This document shows positions 9,102 through 17,506 of a DNA stretch of 64,000 nt, piece by piece; the first letter of the stretch is position 1, and each line of letters starts with the position of its first letter. The position numbers were made by a program, and so were the translations under genes. The DNA lies in contig JADJCA010000027.1 in NCBI GenBank assembly GCA_016703425.1, forward strand, positions 62,001 to 126,000, given 5' to 3'. The stretch comes from Myxococcales bacterium (lineage in GTDB: Bacteria > Myxococcota_A > Polyangia > Polyangiales > Polyangiaceae). A model generated the notes under the pieces. That model was not told the origin of the DNA. It saw nothing but the letters and a program-made list of their open reading frames with translations, and ran no database searches.

Positions 9102-10055
9102 CTACCCTTTGCCGAGGGCTTCTTCGACGAGCGCCCGGGACTCGCGAATGCGCCGCTCTTCCTCGGCGCTTCTTTGGCGCCTCGGCGCGGCCGCCACGGG
9201 AGGCGGTGCTTCGGCGCTCTTCTTGCCGAAGAGCCGGCCCAAGAAGCTCTTGGTGGGCCCCACCGTGAAGAGGCCATGGGCCAACGACTCGGGGCTGGTC
9301 TGGAGCGCGGCGACGAGGTCGGTGTTCGAGTCGACCCACGCGAGCGCCGTGTCGAAGGCCTCCTTCGTGGTGACCTCGAGCTGCCCGCGCGCGCGGCCAG
9401 GCTTGATGCCGTGGGCGCGGACGAAGAGCGCCAAGAGGACCCCGAGCTCGGCCGGCGCGAGCGTCGTCGATTGGTGGACACGGACGCCGCCGCAGCCCTT
9501 GGCGTAGACGTAGCTGCCGCTCAGGAGGAGGACACCGTAGCCGCATGCGACGGCCGCGATCTCGCTCGCCACGTCGGCGTCGTCGGCGTCGCCTTCGCCA
9601 GCCTCGAGGAGGACCAACGCCCCGGCCGCGCGGGCGAGCGTCGCTGCGAGCCGAATCGAGTGGCCGACGTCCGGGATGGAGAGATCGACGACGTATCCCT
9701 CGCCGGCGTCGTGAACGGCCAGCCCGCGCGGCGTCTCGTCTTTGGACTCGCCGGGCCCGCAGGAGGCCTTCTTGCTCGGGCTGCACGCGCCGGACCCGCA
9801 ACCGCCGCCGGACTCGCCGTCTTCCGGCTCCACGAAGCGAAGCCCTACCGGTAGCTCGGCCGAGAGCGGCGCGTACGAGAGCATACGCTTCAGGAACGCG
9901 GCCACGCCGTCGGCGTCGCCCTTGAACTCGTCAGGGAAAAACTCCCCCGTCGGCAGAAGCAGCGCCGGTTTTCCGATGGCCGCGCCATGGGCGGCCACGA
10001 AGGCGCCGTAACGAGAGACCAGGTGCTTGAGCGTGTCGTCGCTCGGAAGATCCAT
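9102..10055 (-). CDS. conserved protein of unknown function with Cys-rich insertion
   Basis: 317 residues, no signal sequence. An acidic N-terminal domain (about 1-75) is followed by a short Gly/Ser/Cys insertion (GGGCGSGACSPSKKASCG, about 82-99), a hydrophobic alpha/beta domain (about 108-215, with AAVACGYGVLLLSGSYVYAKGCGG) and a low-complexity Ala/Pro/Arg tail. The insertion has three closely spaced Cys and could bind metal, but the pattern fits no family I know. It is the upstream member of a pair with the phosphorylase-like gene. Function unknown. Confidence 0.7.
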   Translation of the reverse strand: MDLPSDDTLKHLVSRYGAFVAAHGAAIGKPALLLPTGEFFPDEFKGDADGVAAFLKRMLSYAPLSAELPVGLRFVEPEDGESGGGCGSGACSPSKKASCGPGESKDETPRGLAVHDAGEGYVVDLSIPDVGHSIRLAATLARAAGALVLLEAGEGDADDADVASEIAAVACGYGVLLLSGSYVYAKGCGGVRVHQSTTLAPAELGVLLALFVRAHGIKPGRARGQLEVTTKEAFDTALAWVDSNTDLVAALQTSPESLAHGLFTVGPTKSFLGRLFGKKSAEAPPPVAAAPRRQRSAEEERRIRESRALVEEALGKG

Positions 10056-10104
10056 CCCGACAGAATACGCGGAGATCGGAGCGGCGCCAGTCTGGCAACG
10101 CGCT

Positions 10105-10110
10105 TATGCT
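10105..10110 (+). promoter_or_regulatory. -10-like TATGCT, 8 bases before ATG
   Basis: TATGCT ends 8 bases upstream of the ATG at 10119, and there is no Shine-Dalgarno in between, so transcription would start at or next to the start codon. One of several such cases in this window. Confidence 0.35.
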
Positions 10111-10118
10111 CGCGCGCC

Positions 10119-11048
10119 ATGGCGACCACGGCGTTCACCGTTGCGACGTACAACGTACTGGACCTGTTCCCGCCGGGGCCCGAGGGCGGGGCCGCGGCGC
10201 ACCACGAGAAGAAGCTCGAGACGCTCGCGGCGAAGATTGCGTCGCTCGGCGCCGACGTCCTCGGTCTCGAGGAGGTCGGCTCGAACGCCGTCCTCGAAGA
10301 GCTCGTGCGGCGTATTCCCGGTCCGCCCTATCGCATCGTCTTCGGCACCCCCGACGCGCGCGGCATCGGCTGCGCGTTGCTCTCCCGCCTTCCCCTTGTC
10401 GCGAGCGCGGTGCACACCACCGACGAGTTGCCGTTCCCAGTCTTCGTGGAGGGCGATCCCCACCCGTTCCACGGGCGCATGCCGCTCCGGCGCGGCGTCG
10501 TTCAAGGCACCGTCGACGTGCCCGGCGTTGGCCCCGTCGATGTCTTCGTCGTTCACTTCAAGTCAGGAAGACCGGCGCCGAAGAAGACCGCCGCCGGCGA
10601 ACTCTTGGACTCCAGCGATGCCCAATCGTTCGAGGCGATGGAGAGCGCCGTGCGCAGCGTCGTCATGCGCGCGGCCGAGGCCCTCTTCGTCCGCCGTCTC
10701 GTCGACGACGTGTTTCGCAAGAACCCCGGCGCCCGCGTCGCCGTCTTGGGTGACTTCAACGACGTGCCGCACTCGCTCGGTGTCCGCGTCGTGTCGGGTC
10801 GAGGCGCAACGGAGCTCTTCGATGCGACGGCATCGATCCCCCACGACCGAAGGCACTCGCACGTTCATTTCGGCCAAAAGCGCGCCATTGATCACGTGCT
10901 CGTCAGCGCCCGCCTTCGCGGCATCATCACCGCGGCCCGCGTGTACAACGACGACCTGCGGGATCACGACGCCCTCCGCGCCGCCGGGCACGGGCCCTTT
11001 CACGACTCCGATCACGCGCCGGTGACGGTCACCTTGCAGTCTTCCTGA
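10119..11048 (+). CDS. endonuclease/exonuclease/phosphatase-family hydrolase
   Basis: 309 residues. The EEP fold is shown by its ordered motifs: ATYNVLDLF (metal-site Asn, about 9-17), GLEEVGSN (metal Glu), DVFVVHFKSGRP, VLGDFNDVPHS (Asp and Asn of the catalytic site), RAIDHVLVS and DSDHAPVTV (catalytic Asp-His) at the end. Family members are Mg-dependent phosphodiesterases acting on nucleic acids, lipids or sugar phosphates; this one lacks a signal peptide and is probably cytosolic. I chose the ATG at 10119 because the longer in-frame reading from 9987 overlaps the divergent gene. The glutaredoxin-like gene follows 22 bases later. Confidence 0.85.
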   Translation: MATTAFTVATYNVLDLFPPGPEGGAAAHHEKKLETLAAKIASLGADVLGLEEVGSNAVLEELVRRIPGPPYRIVFGTPDARGIGCALLSRLPLVASAVHTTDELPFPVFVEGDPHPFHGRMPLRRGVVQGTVDVPGVGPVDVFVVHFKSGRPAPKKTAAGELLDSSDAQSFEAMESAVRSVVMRAAEALFVRRLVDDVFRKNPGARVAVLGDFNDVPHSLGVRVVSGRGATELFDATASIPHDRRHSHVHFGQKRAIDHVLVSARLRGIITAARVYNDDLRDHDALRAAGHGPFHDSDHAPVTVTLQSS

Positions 11049-11056
11049 GTCGACCC

Positions 11057-11062
11057 CATAAC
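11057..11062 (+). promoter_or_regulatory. -10-like CATAAC, 8 bases before ATG
   Basis: CATAAC lies 8 bases upstream of the ATG at 11071 with no ribosome-binding site between them, matching the leaderless pattern seen at 19203 and 56410. The gene could also be read from the upstream transcript. Confidence 0.3.
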
Positions 11063-11070
11063 GCGACTCC

Positions 11071-11442
11071 ATGGAAAGCGAACGCGCCCTGCTCGACCCG
11101 ACTCACGTTCACCCGGCCATTCGCGAAAAAGTCGCGACGCACCAGCGAGCGATTGTGCAGGAAGTGAAAGACGCGGCCGCGAAGCACGACGTGCTCGTCG
11201 TCGGCATGTCGCAAAATCCGCACCCTCGCCGCGCGAAGAGGCTCCTCGCCGAGAAGAACGTTCCCTTCCACTACCTCGAATACGGCAGCTACCTGAGCGA
11301 CTGGCGGAGGCGCACGGCGCTCAAGATGTGGAGCGGCTGGCCCACATTCCCGATGATCTTCGTCAAAGGGACGTTGATCGGCGGCGCCGACGATCTGGCG
11401 AGGCTCATCGAATCGGGCGAGCTGTCGAAGCTCCTCGCGTAG
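11071..11442 (+). CDS. glutaredoxin-like protein without any cysteine
   Basis: 123 residues with a thioredoxin/glutaredoxin fold. A helix (residues 15-38) precedes the usual strand VLVVGMSQNPHPRRAKRLL (41-59), where an active monothiol glutaredoxin would have CGFS or CPYC; here it reads SQNPHP and the whole protein has no Cys. The rest is intact: the cis-proline segment GWPTFPMIFVKG (89-100) and the GG glutathione-binding turn (LIGGADDL, 102-109). Without the thiol it cannot act as a redox enzyme, so a binding or Fe-S-related scaffold role is more likely (inference). It sits between the EEP hydrolase and the macro-domain gene on the same strand. Confidence 0.82.
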   Translation: MESERALLDPTHVHPAIREKVATHQRAIVQEVKDAAAKHDVLVVGMSQNPHPRRAKRLLAEKNVPFHYLEYGSYLSDWRRRTALKMWSGWPTFPMIFVKGTLIGGADDLARLIESGELSKLLA

Positions 11443-11511
11443 CCGCCAAAGGCCGCGCTGTCACGAGACGAGAGCCCGACGGCTCGGTGGCGTTTCGAGT
11501 ACGCTGCCCCC

Positions 11512-11985
11512 ATGCCCGCAACGATCCTCAAGGGAGACATCTTTGGAGCGGCGGACCTTCGCGCCTATGCGCACGGTTGCAACTGCGCCGGCACGATGGA
11601 CGCCGGCATTGCCGTGGCCTTCAAGAAGAAGTGGCCCCGCATGTTCGAGGACTACGCCAAGCGGTGCGCCGACGGCCGCTTCAACCTCGGCGACGTCTTG
11701 GTTTGGACCGAAGGCGACGAGACCGTCTACAACCTGGCGATTCAGGAGCACTGGAAGAAGAAGGCCACCATGGCCGCGCTCTCGCGGGCCGTTCGAAAAA
11801 TGCTCGAGCTCGCGGAAGCGGCCGGCGTGAAGCGCATCGGCCTGCCCCGCATCGGCGCCGGGCTCGGCGGCCTCGACTGGCCCCGTGTGAAGAGCGTCCT
11901 TTCGCAGATCGGAAGCGAGACCGCCATCGAGTTGGTCGTCTTTGAGCAGTTCATCCGAGACGCAAAAATCCCCGCAGAGGGCTGA
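11512..11985 (+). CDS. macro-domain protein (ADP-ribose binding)
   Basis: 157 residues, a single macro domain. Visible motifs: LKGDIFGA at the N-terminus, the ligand loop HGCNCAGTMDAGIA (about residues 22-35) and LPRIGAGLGGLDW (about 109-121). It resembles the DarG/TARG1 group more than YmdB because of the IGAGLGGLDW loop with its Asp, and because of a Lys-rich EHWKKKATM helix. Likely activities are binding of ADP-ribose or removal of ADP-ribose from DNA or protein. No DarT-like toxin is adjacent, so an antitoxin role is not supported. The ATG at 11512 has no Shine-Dalgarno; TACGCT six bases upstream is a weak -10 candidate. Confidence 0.88.
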   Translation: MPATILKGDIFGAADLRAYAHGCNCAGTMDAGIAVAFKKKWPRMFEDYAKRCADGRFNLGDVLVWTEGDETVYNLAIQEHWKKKATMAALSRAVRKMLELAEAAGVKRIGLPRIGAGLGGLDWPRVKSVLSQIGSETAIELVVFEQFIRDAKIPAEG

Positions 11986-12071
11986 GTCTGAAGCTCGCCC
12001 CCTCGCGGCTCTCCGGTCCGAGTATCGCAGCGCGCCGCGTTGACGCGTATCCACGGCTCTCGCGATTGCCA

Positions 12072-12077
12072 TAGAAT
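12072..12077 (+). promoter_or_regulatory. -10-like TAGAAT, 9 bases before ATG
   Basis: TAGAAT ends 9 bases before the ATG at 12087. No Shine-Dalgarno is present, consistent with a leaderless or nearly leaderless mRNA. No good -35 at standard spacing was seen. Confidence 0.35.
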
Positions 12078-12086
12078 GGTCGGCCC

Positions 12087-14096
12087 ATGGCAAGCTCTCG
12101 CTCCACGAGGCCGCCGCCGCCGCTGCTCGAGCCGGTGTTGGCCGCTGCCACCTTCCACCGCGATCGCGGCGAGCTAGCGGAGGCTCTCGACGCCTACAAG
12201 AAGGCGCTGATGGTCGCCCCGAGCGACGTCGACCCCACGACCCTCGCGTCCATTTACGCGAGCATCGGGGTCATCAAGAAGGCCGAAGGCAAGCGCGTCG
12301 AGGCCGAGCTCAACTACCAGAAGGCGCTCCGCAAGGCGCCGCTCCATCGGCGCGCCCTCGAAGGCCTCGTGGAGCTCGCGAAGGAAGACGGCGATGTTCC
12401 CCGCATGGCGTCCCTGCGACGCAAGCTCGCGTCGGGGATCGCGGAGCCAGCGGAGCGCGCCGACGAGCTCTCGCGCTTGGCCACGCTGCTCGCCGACGAG
12501 CTCGGCGACGCGAGGTCCGCCGCCGCGGCCCTCGAAGAGGCGCGCGAGCTGCGGCCCGGCGACGCGGTGCTCTTGACGCGGCTCCGGGAGCTCTACGCCG
12601 CGTGCGACGACGGCGAGGGGCTCGCCCGCGTCTATGGGGCCATGTGCCTCGAAGAAGACCGCAAGCCCGTCCGCTCGATGCTCCGCTTCGAGCACGCGAA
12701 GGTCGTTGAAGAGAAGCTGGGTGATGCTTCGCGGGCGGTGCTCTTGCTCGAAGGAGCGCTCGACGAAGATCCGACCAACGACGCGGCCCTCGAGCGCCTC
12801 GTGGCTTTGCGAACGACGCGGCGCGAGTGGTTGCCGCTTGAGCGCCTCTACGCCCGCCTCATCGACTCAGCGGCGGAGGCGCAGCTGCCGCTCCGGGCGG
12901 CCGAGCTGTGCCGCCGCTTGGGTCGGCTACGCAAGGAAACGCTCGGCGACCTCGCCGGCGCCATCGAGGCCTATTCGGGCGCCGTCCGTTGCGATGGCGG
13001 CGATGTGCAGACGCGTGCCGAGCTCGCCGACGCGTTCCTCGAGGATGGCGATCGCCTCGCGGCGCTCTTCGAGTTGGAGCGCGCCGCCGCCTTGGGGCCA
13101 CGTCGCGTCGAGACCTTCGCGCGCCTCTTCGACATTCACAAGGCCGACGGGCGCACCGACCGCGCCTACCTCGCAGCCATGGCGCTTGAAGAGCTCGGCG
13201 CCACGGAGGTCGATCACGAGCTCATGGCGACGCAGTACCGGCCGGAGGGCCTCTTGAGGCCTGCGAGCTCGCTCGACGACGCCGCGTGGGATCAACTGCT
13301 TCGCGCGCCCGGCTGGGATCCGGTCGTGGGCGAGATCCTGCGCGTCGTTCGGCCCGCGGCCGTTGCGGCGGCGGTCAAGACGCAGTCGGCCGGGGCCCTC
13401 GACGCGGCGCGCCGCATTGACCCCGAGAGCACGGTCACTGTGGCGCGCGCCTTCCGGTGGGCCGCGTCCTTGCTCGGGGTACCGGAGCCGGTGCTCTACG
13501 CGGCCGACGACGTGCCGCGCGGCCTCGCCGCCGTGCCTCTCTTGGAGGCGACCACGCTGGTCGGACCTCGCGTCTCGAGTGGCCGCACGATGCAAGAGGT
13601 CGTCTTCTTGGCGGCCCGTCACCTTACGTACTACCGGCCCGAGCACGAGCTCGTCCTCTACTACCCAACGCTGCCGGCCATCACCGGACTGTTCCTCGCG
13701 GCGGTGCGCGTGATCCTGAAAGACTTGCCCGTCCCCAAGGGAGCGCTTGAGGCCGTGACGCTGCAGCAGAAGAACATTGAAGCGAACCTCGACGAGGAGG
13801 CGCGCGCCGATCTGAAGGACGCTGTGCACAGGTTCGAGACCGCCGGCGGCCGCGTTGACCTGACGTCGCTGCTCTTCTCCATCGAACGGTCGGCGTGTCG
13901 CGCCGGGCTCGTGCTCGCGGGCGATCTCGCCGTCGCGGGACGTGTTCTCAAGGCCGAGCGCGGCGAGGGCGACAGCGATCCGGCCGGATGCCTCGACGAT
14001 CTCCTCGCGTTTTCGGCGTCGCAAGAGCTCGCGGTCATGCGCGAGTGGCTCGGCGTGGCGGCGAAGCCGTCGCTTAGGCCGCCGCCGATGCCGTGA
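12087..14096 (+). CDS. tetratricopeptide-repeat protein
   Basis: 669 residues, no signal peptide. The N-terminal half is built of TPR-like helix pairs: for example HRDRGELAEALDAYKKAL (about 20-37) followed by KRVEAELNYQKALRKAPLHRRALEGL, and further weaker repeats to about residue 350 (RDLAGAIEAYSGAV-like). The C-terminal third is less repetitive and mostly alpha-helical, with conserved-looking LTYYRPEHELVLYYPT. TPR proteins are interaction scaffolds; related large TPR proteins are common in myxobacteria, partner unknown. The next gene downstream is convergent, 34 bases away. Confidence 0.82.
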   Translation: MASSRSTRPPPPLLEPVLAAATFHRDRGELAEALDAYKKALMVAPSDVDPTTLASIYASIGVIKKAEGKRVEAELNYQKALRKAPLHRRALEGLVELAKEDGDVPRMASLRRKLASGIAEPAERADELSRLATLLADELGDARSAAAALEEARELRPGDAVLLTRLRELYAACDDGEGLARVYGAMCLEEDRKPVRSMLRFEHAKVVEEKLGDASRAVLLLEGALDEDPTNDAALERLVALRTTRREWLPLERLYARLIDSAAEAQLPLRAAELCRRLGRLRKETLGDLAGAIEAYSGAVRCDGGDVQTRAELADAFLEDGDRLAALFELERAAALGPRRVETFARLFDIHKADGRTDRAYLAAMALEELGATEVDHELMATQYRPEGLLRPASSLDDAAWDQLLRAPGWDPVVGEILRVVRPAAVAAAVKTQSAGALDAARRIDPESTVTVARAFRWAASLLGVPEPVLYAADDVPRGLAAVPLLEATTLVGPRVSSGRTMQEVVFLAARHLTYYRPEHELVLYYPTLPAITGLFLAAVRVILKDLPVPKGALEAVTLQQKNIEANLDEEARADLKDAVHRFETAGGRVDLTSLLFSIERSACRAGLVLAGDLAVAGRVLKAERGEGDSDPAGCLDDLLAFSASQELAVMREWLGVAAKPSLRPPPMP

Positions 14097-14130
14097 ATCG
14101 ACGTCCGCGGTTTCTTCAAATCGGAGCGGT

Positions 14131-15090
14131 CTACGCGAGCGTGGCCCGCGGCGAACCCATGAGCTTCTGCACGAGGACCTCTGCTGGGACCGGCGTTCGC
14201 AAGCGCTCGGCCAGTCCTTGGAAGATCGGGCAAGCAAGCTGCCTCTCCTCGGCCCAAGCGGCGACTTTGGGAATGAGCGCCTCGGCTTCGATGAAGGCCT
14301 TGGCGTCGCCGCGCGCCGCGTCCACGGAGCGGCCCTCCGCGAGGGACCGGCCGAAGACGACCTCGGGCCGCTCCTCTTGGCCGATGGAGGCGAGCAGATC
14401 GCCCGTGCCCGCGAGACCGAGGAGCGTGCGCTCGCGGGCGCCGGCCGCGGCGGCGATGCGTGCCGCCTCTTCGACGCCGCGCGTGATGAGCGTGGCCATG
14501 ATGCCCGCGCTCAAGCCGAGCTGTTGCGCGTAGCCGACGCCCACTGCGAGGCAACCCATAAGCGCGCTCGCCAGCTCCACGCCGGTGAGGTCGTTCGTCG
14601 CGTAGACGCGAACGACGGGGCCGCCGAAGGCGGACGACACCGCCTCCGTCACCTCCGGATAGAGGGACCCGGCGACCATGACGCTCGGCCGGCCGAGGCG
14701 CAGCTCGGCCTCAAGCACCGGACCGCCGAGGGCTCCGATGCGCCTCGTGGGGGTCTCCTGCCGAAGCACGTGTGACAAGGGCGCGAGCGTTGTGGGCTCG
14801 AGCCCGCGGACCGCGTGGACGAGGAGGTGCCGGCCGTCGAGATCACCGCCCAGCTCGCGGGCTACGGCGCGAATGACCCGCGATGGAACGGCGAGCACGA
14901 CGAGACGCGCTGCGCGTCCGACCTCGCTCATCGAATCGACGCCAACGACCCCGGCCGGCAGCGGCGCGTTGGCGGCGCTCTGTGAACGTCGCGAAAAGAG
15001 GACCGTGGCGGTGCCGGTACGGGCGGCCGCCGCCGCCAGCGCGAGGCCCCACGCGCCGCCTCCCACGATGCCTACCGGTCGACTGTACAC
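14131..15090 (-). CDS. glycerol-3-phosphate dehydrogenase-like protein lacking catalytic residues
   Basis: 319 residues from the GTG at 15090 (an upstream ATG at 15171 would add 27 basic residues that do not look like this family). The Rossmann motif GIVGGGAWGLALA and VVLAVPSRVIR, the GPVLEAEL segment, LITRGVEEAARI and LAGTGDLL place it in the GpsA family of NAD(P)H-dependent enzymes that make glycerol 3-phosphate. By comparison with E. coli GpsA from memory, the catalytic Lys of the KNVIAI motif is replaced by Met (residue 178: SALMGCLAV), the KGLE Lys is Arg (VRGLE, residue 95), and the SRN arginine region reads ERPE. The protein is probably not a working dehydrogenase or has changed function. 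It is divergent from ygiQ. Confidence 0.75.
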   Translation of the reverse strand: MYSRPVGIVGGGAWGLALAAAAARTGTATVLFSRRSQSAANAPLPAGVVGVDSMSEVGRAARLVVLAVPSRVIRAVARELGGDLDGRHLLVHAVRGLEPTTLAPLSHVLRQETPTRRIGALGGPVLEAELRLGRPSVMVAGSLYPEVTEAVSSAFGGPVVRVYATNDLTGVELASALMGCLAVGVGYAQQLGLSAGIMATLITRGVEEAARIAAAAGARERTLLGLAGTGDLLASIGQEERPEVVFGRSLAEGRSVDAARGDAKAFIEAEALIPKVAAWAEERQLACPIFQGLAERLRTPVPAEVLVQKLMGSPRATLA

Positions 15091-15262
15091 AGAGGCAATA
15101 TCGGCTGATCGGCTGCGAAACAGAAGCCTGAACCGCGCCTTTCCCGGCGAATGCGCGCCCTTCACGGGCACGTCCCAGGCCTGGGCGCCAGCGCGCGGCC
15201 ATCACAAAGGCCTCCGTCTGCTGGCGATCCGCGGCGCGATCGACCACATTGGGGCCCGGGTC

Positions 15263-17231
15263 ATGTCGTTCGTCCAACTGCGCAATCCTCGTCGTCAGGG
15301 GCCGCCGCCCGCCGCATCGGCGAAGGCGCGCCGCTTCTTGCCCACCACGCGCGCCGAGATGAAAGAGCGCGGCTGGGACGAGCTCGACATCCTCATCGTC
15401 ACCGGCGACGCGTACGTGGACCACCCGGCCTTCGGCCCCGTGCTCATCGCGCGCTTCCTCGAAGGTCGTGGCTACAAGGTTGGCGTCATCGCGCAACCGG
15501 CGTGGACGTCGCCCGACGACATCGCGCGCATGGGCAAGCCGCGGCTCTTCGTCGGCATCGCCGCCGGCAACCTCGACTCGATGCTCAACAAGCTGACGGC
15601 GCAAAAGAAGATCCGAAGCGAAGATCAATATTCGCCTGGCGGACGCACCGGCCTACGGCCCAATCGCGCCAGCCTCGTCTACGCGAACCTGTGTCGGCAA
15701 GCCTTCCCGGGAACGCCGGTGGTCCTTGGCGGCATCGAAGCGTCGCTTCGGCGCATCGCGCACTACGACTATTGGGCTGACGAAGTGCGTCGCTCCATCT
15801 TGCTCGACGCGAAGGCCGATCTCTTGGTCTTCGGCATGGGCGAGCGGGCTGCCTGGGAGATCGCCCAGAGGCTCGACGCCGGCGAGCCCGTGAGCGCCCT
15901 TACCGACGTTCGCGGCACAGCCCACGTGAAGAAGAATCGCCGCGAATGGGAGCCGCTCCTCGCGGAGGCGAGCCGCTACGTGACCGACGGCAAGCTCTTA
16001 GTGCTTCCCTCGTACGAAGAAGTGAAGGCAAGCAAAGAAGCCTTCGCGAAGATGACGCGCGCCTTCCAATACGAAACCAACGCGCACAACGGCCGACCGC
16101 TCCTGCAAGTGCACGGCGGCGAGGCCGTGTATTTCAACCCGCCGGCCTTGCCGCTCGCCGAAGCCGAGATGGATGGCCTCTACGATCTACCGTTTTTGCG
16201 GGTGCCGCATCCCAGCTACAAGGAGCCGATTCCGGCCTACGAGACCGTCAAGCACTCCATCGTCACGATGCGCGGATGTTTCGGCGGCTGCACCTTCTGC
16301 AGCATCACCGAACACGAGGGCCGCATCATCCAGAGCCGTTCCGAGGCGAGCGTCCTCTCCGAGGTTCGCGCGCTCACGCGCATGGATGGCTTCCGCGGCA
16401 CCATCACCGATGTCGGCGGCCCCACGGCGAACATGTACAAGATGTCCTGCAAGGACGACGAGACCGAGAGTCGCTGCCGCCGCCTCTCGTGCGTTCATCC
16501 CGGGATCTGCGAGAACCTGAAGACCGATCACGACCCGCTCGTGAAGCTTCTGCAGGCCGTTCGCGAGGAGCCGGGCATCAAGCGCGTCTACGTTGCCTCC
16601 GGCGTTCGCTACGACCTCGCCGAGCGGAGCCCCGAGTTCATTCGCGAGCTGGCGGCGCACCACACCGGCGGGCAGCTCTCGGTCGCTCCCGAGCACTGCT
16701 CCGACGACGTGCTCGACAAGATGAAGAAGCCCAGCGTGAAGAGCTACGAGCGCTTCGCGCAGGCGTTCTGCCAAGCGAGTGAGGACGCGGGCAAGGAGCA
16801 ATACCTCGTTCCGTATTTCATCACGGGGCACCCGGGCTCGACGCTTGAGGACACCGTCGAGCTGGCCTTGTGGCTAAGGGCCCGCGGCATGCGTCCCCGG
16901 CAAGTGCAGGACTTCATCCCGACGCCCATGGCCGTGGCCACGTGCATGTACTTTACCGGCATCGATCCGCTCAGCATGTCGCCGGTCTACTCGGCGCGCG
17001 ATCTGCGGGAGAAGCGCATGATGAAGGCGCTCATCTTCTACTGGGACAAGGAGCACTGGCCCTTGGCCCGCGAGGCGCTCAAAAAGGCCGGCCGGAAGGA
17101 TCTCATTGGCCGAGGCCCGAGCGCGCTTGTGCCGCCGGAGTACGGAGCCAAGGTCGCCGGGGCGAACCGGCGGCGGATATCGCGGTGTGAAGCCCGGGGC
17201 GCGGAAGCCCAAACTACCGGGCGCGCGATAG
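15263..17231 (+). CDS. ygiQ: radical-SAM protein YgiQ, 3' end apparently frameshifted
   Basis: About 655 residues. The YgiQ family is a large radical-SAM group of unknown reaction. The CX3CX2C cluster motif (CFGGCTFC) is at about residues 338-345, after RGCF-type context, and LVPYFITGHPGST and DFIPTPMA are further family landmarks. The start at 15263 begins MSFVQLRNPRRQ; longer readings overlap the divergent gene. In frame the protein continues through LIGRGPSALVPPEYG and then degrades into a G/C-homopolymer block with no natural stop. One base out of phase, a basic tail (KPGARKPKLPGAR) ends at a TAG at 17229-17231, so I place the end there, implying a single-base error between about 17110 and 17185. 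Confidence 0.82.
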
Positions 17232-17253
17232 CCGAAGAGCACCGCGCCAATCA

Positions 17254-17493
<240 letters not shown>

Positions 17494-17506
17494 ACCAGCC
17501 TGGGGT

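Noticed and set aside
8166..9854. 562-codon plus-strand open frame
   Set aside because: Antisense to the two conserved minus-strand genes; composition is typical of a shadow frame.
11512..11985. macro-domain protein as DarG antitoxin
   Set aside because: The macro loop is DarG-like but no DarT-like toxin gene is adjacent, so a toxin-antitoxin call is not supported.
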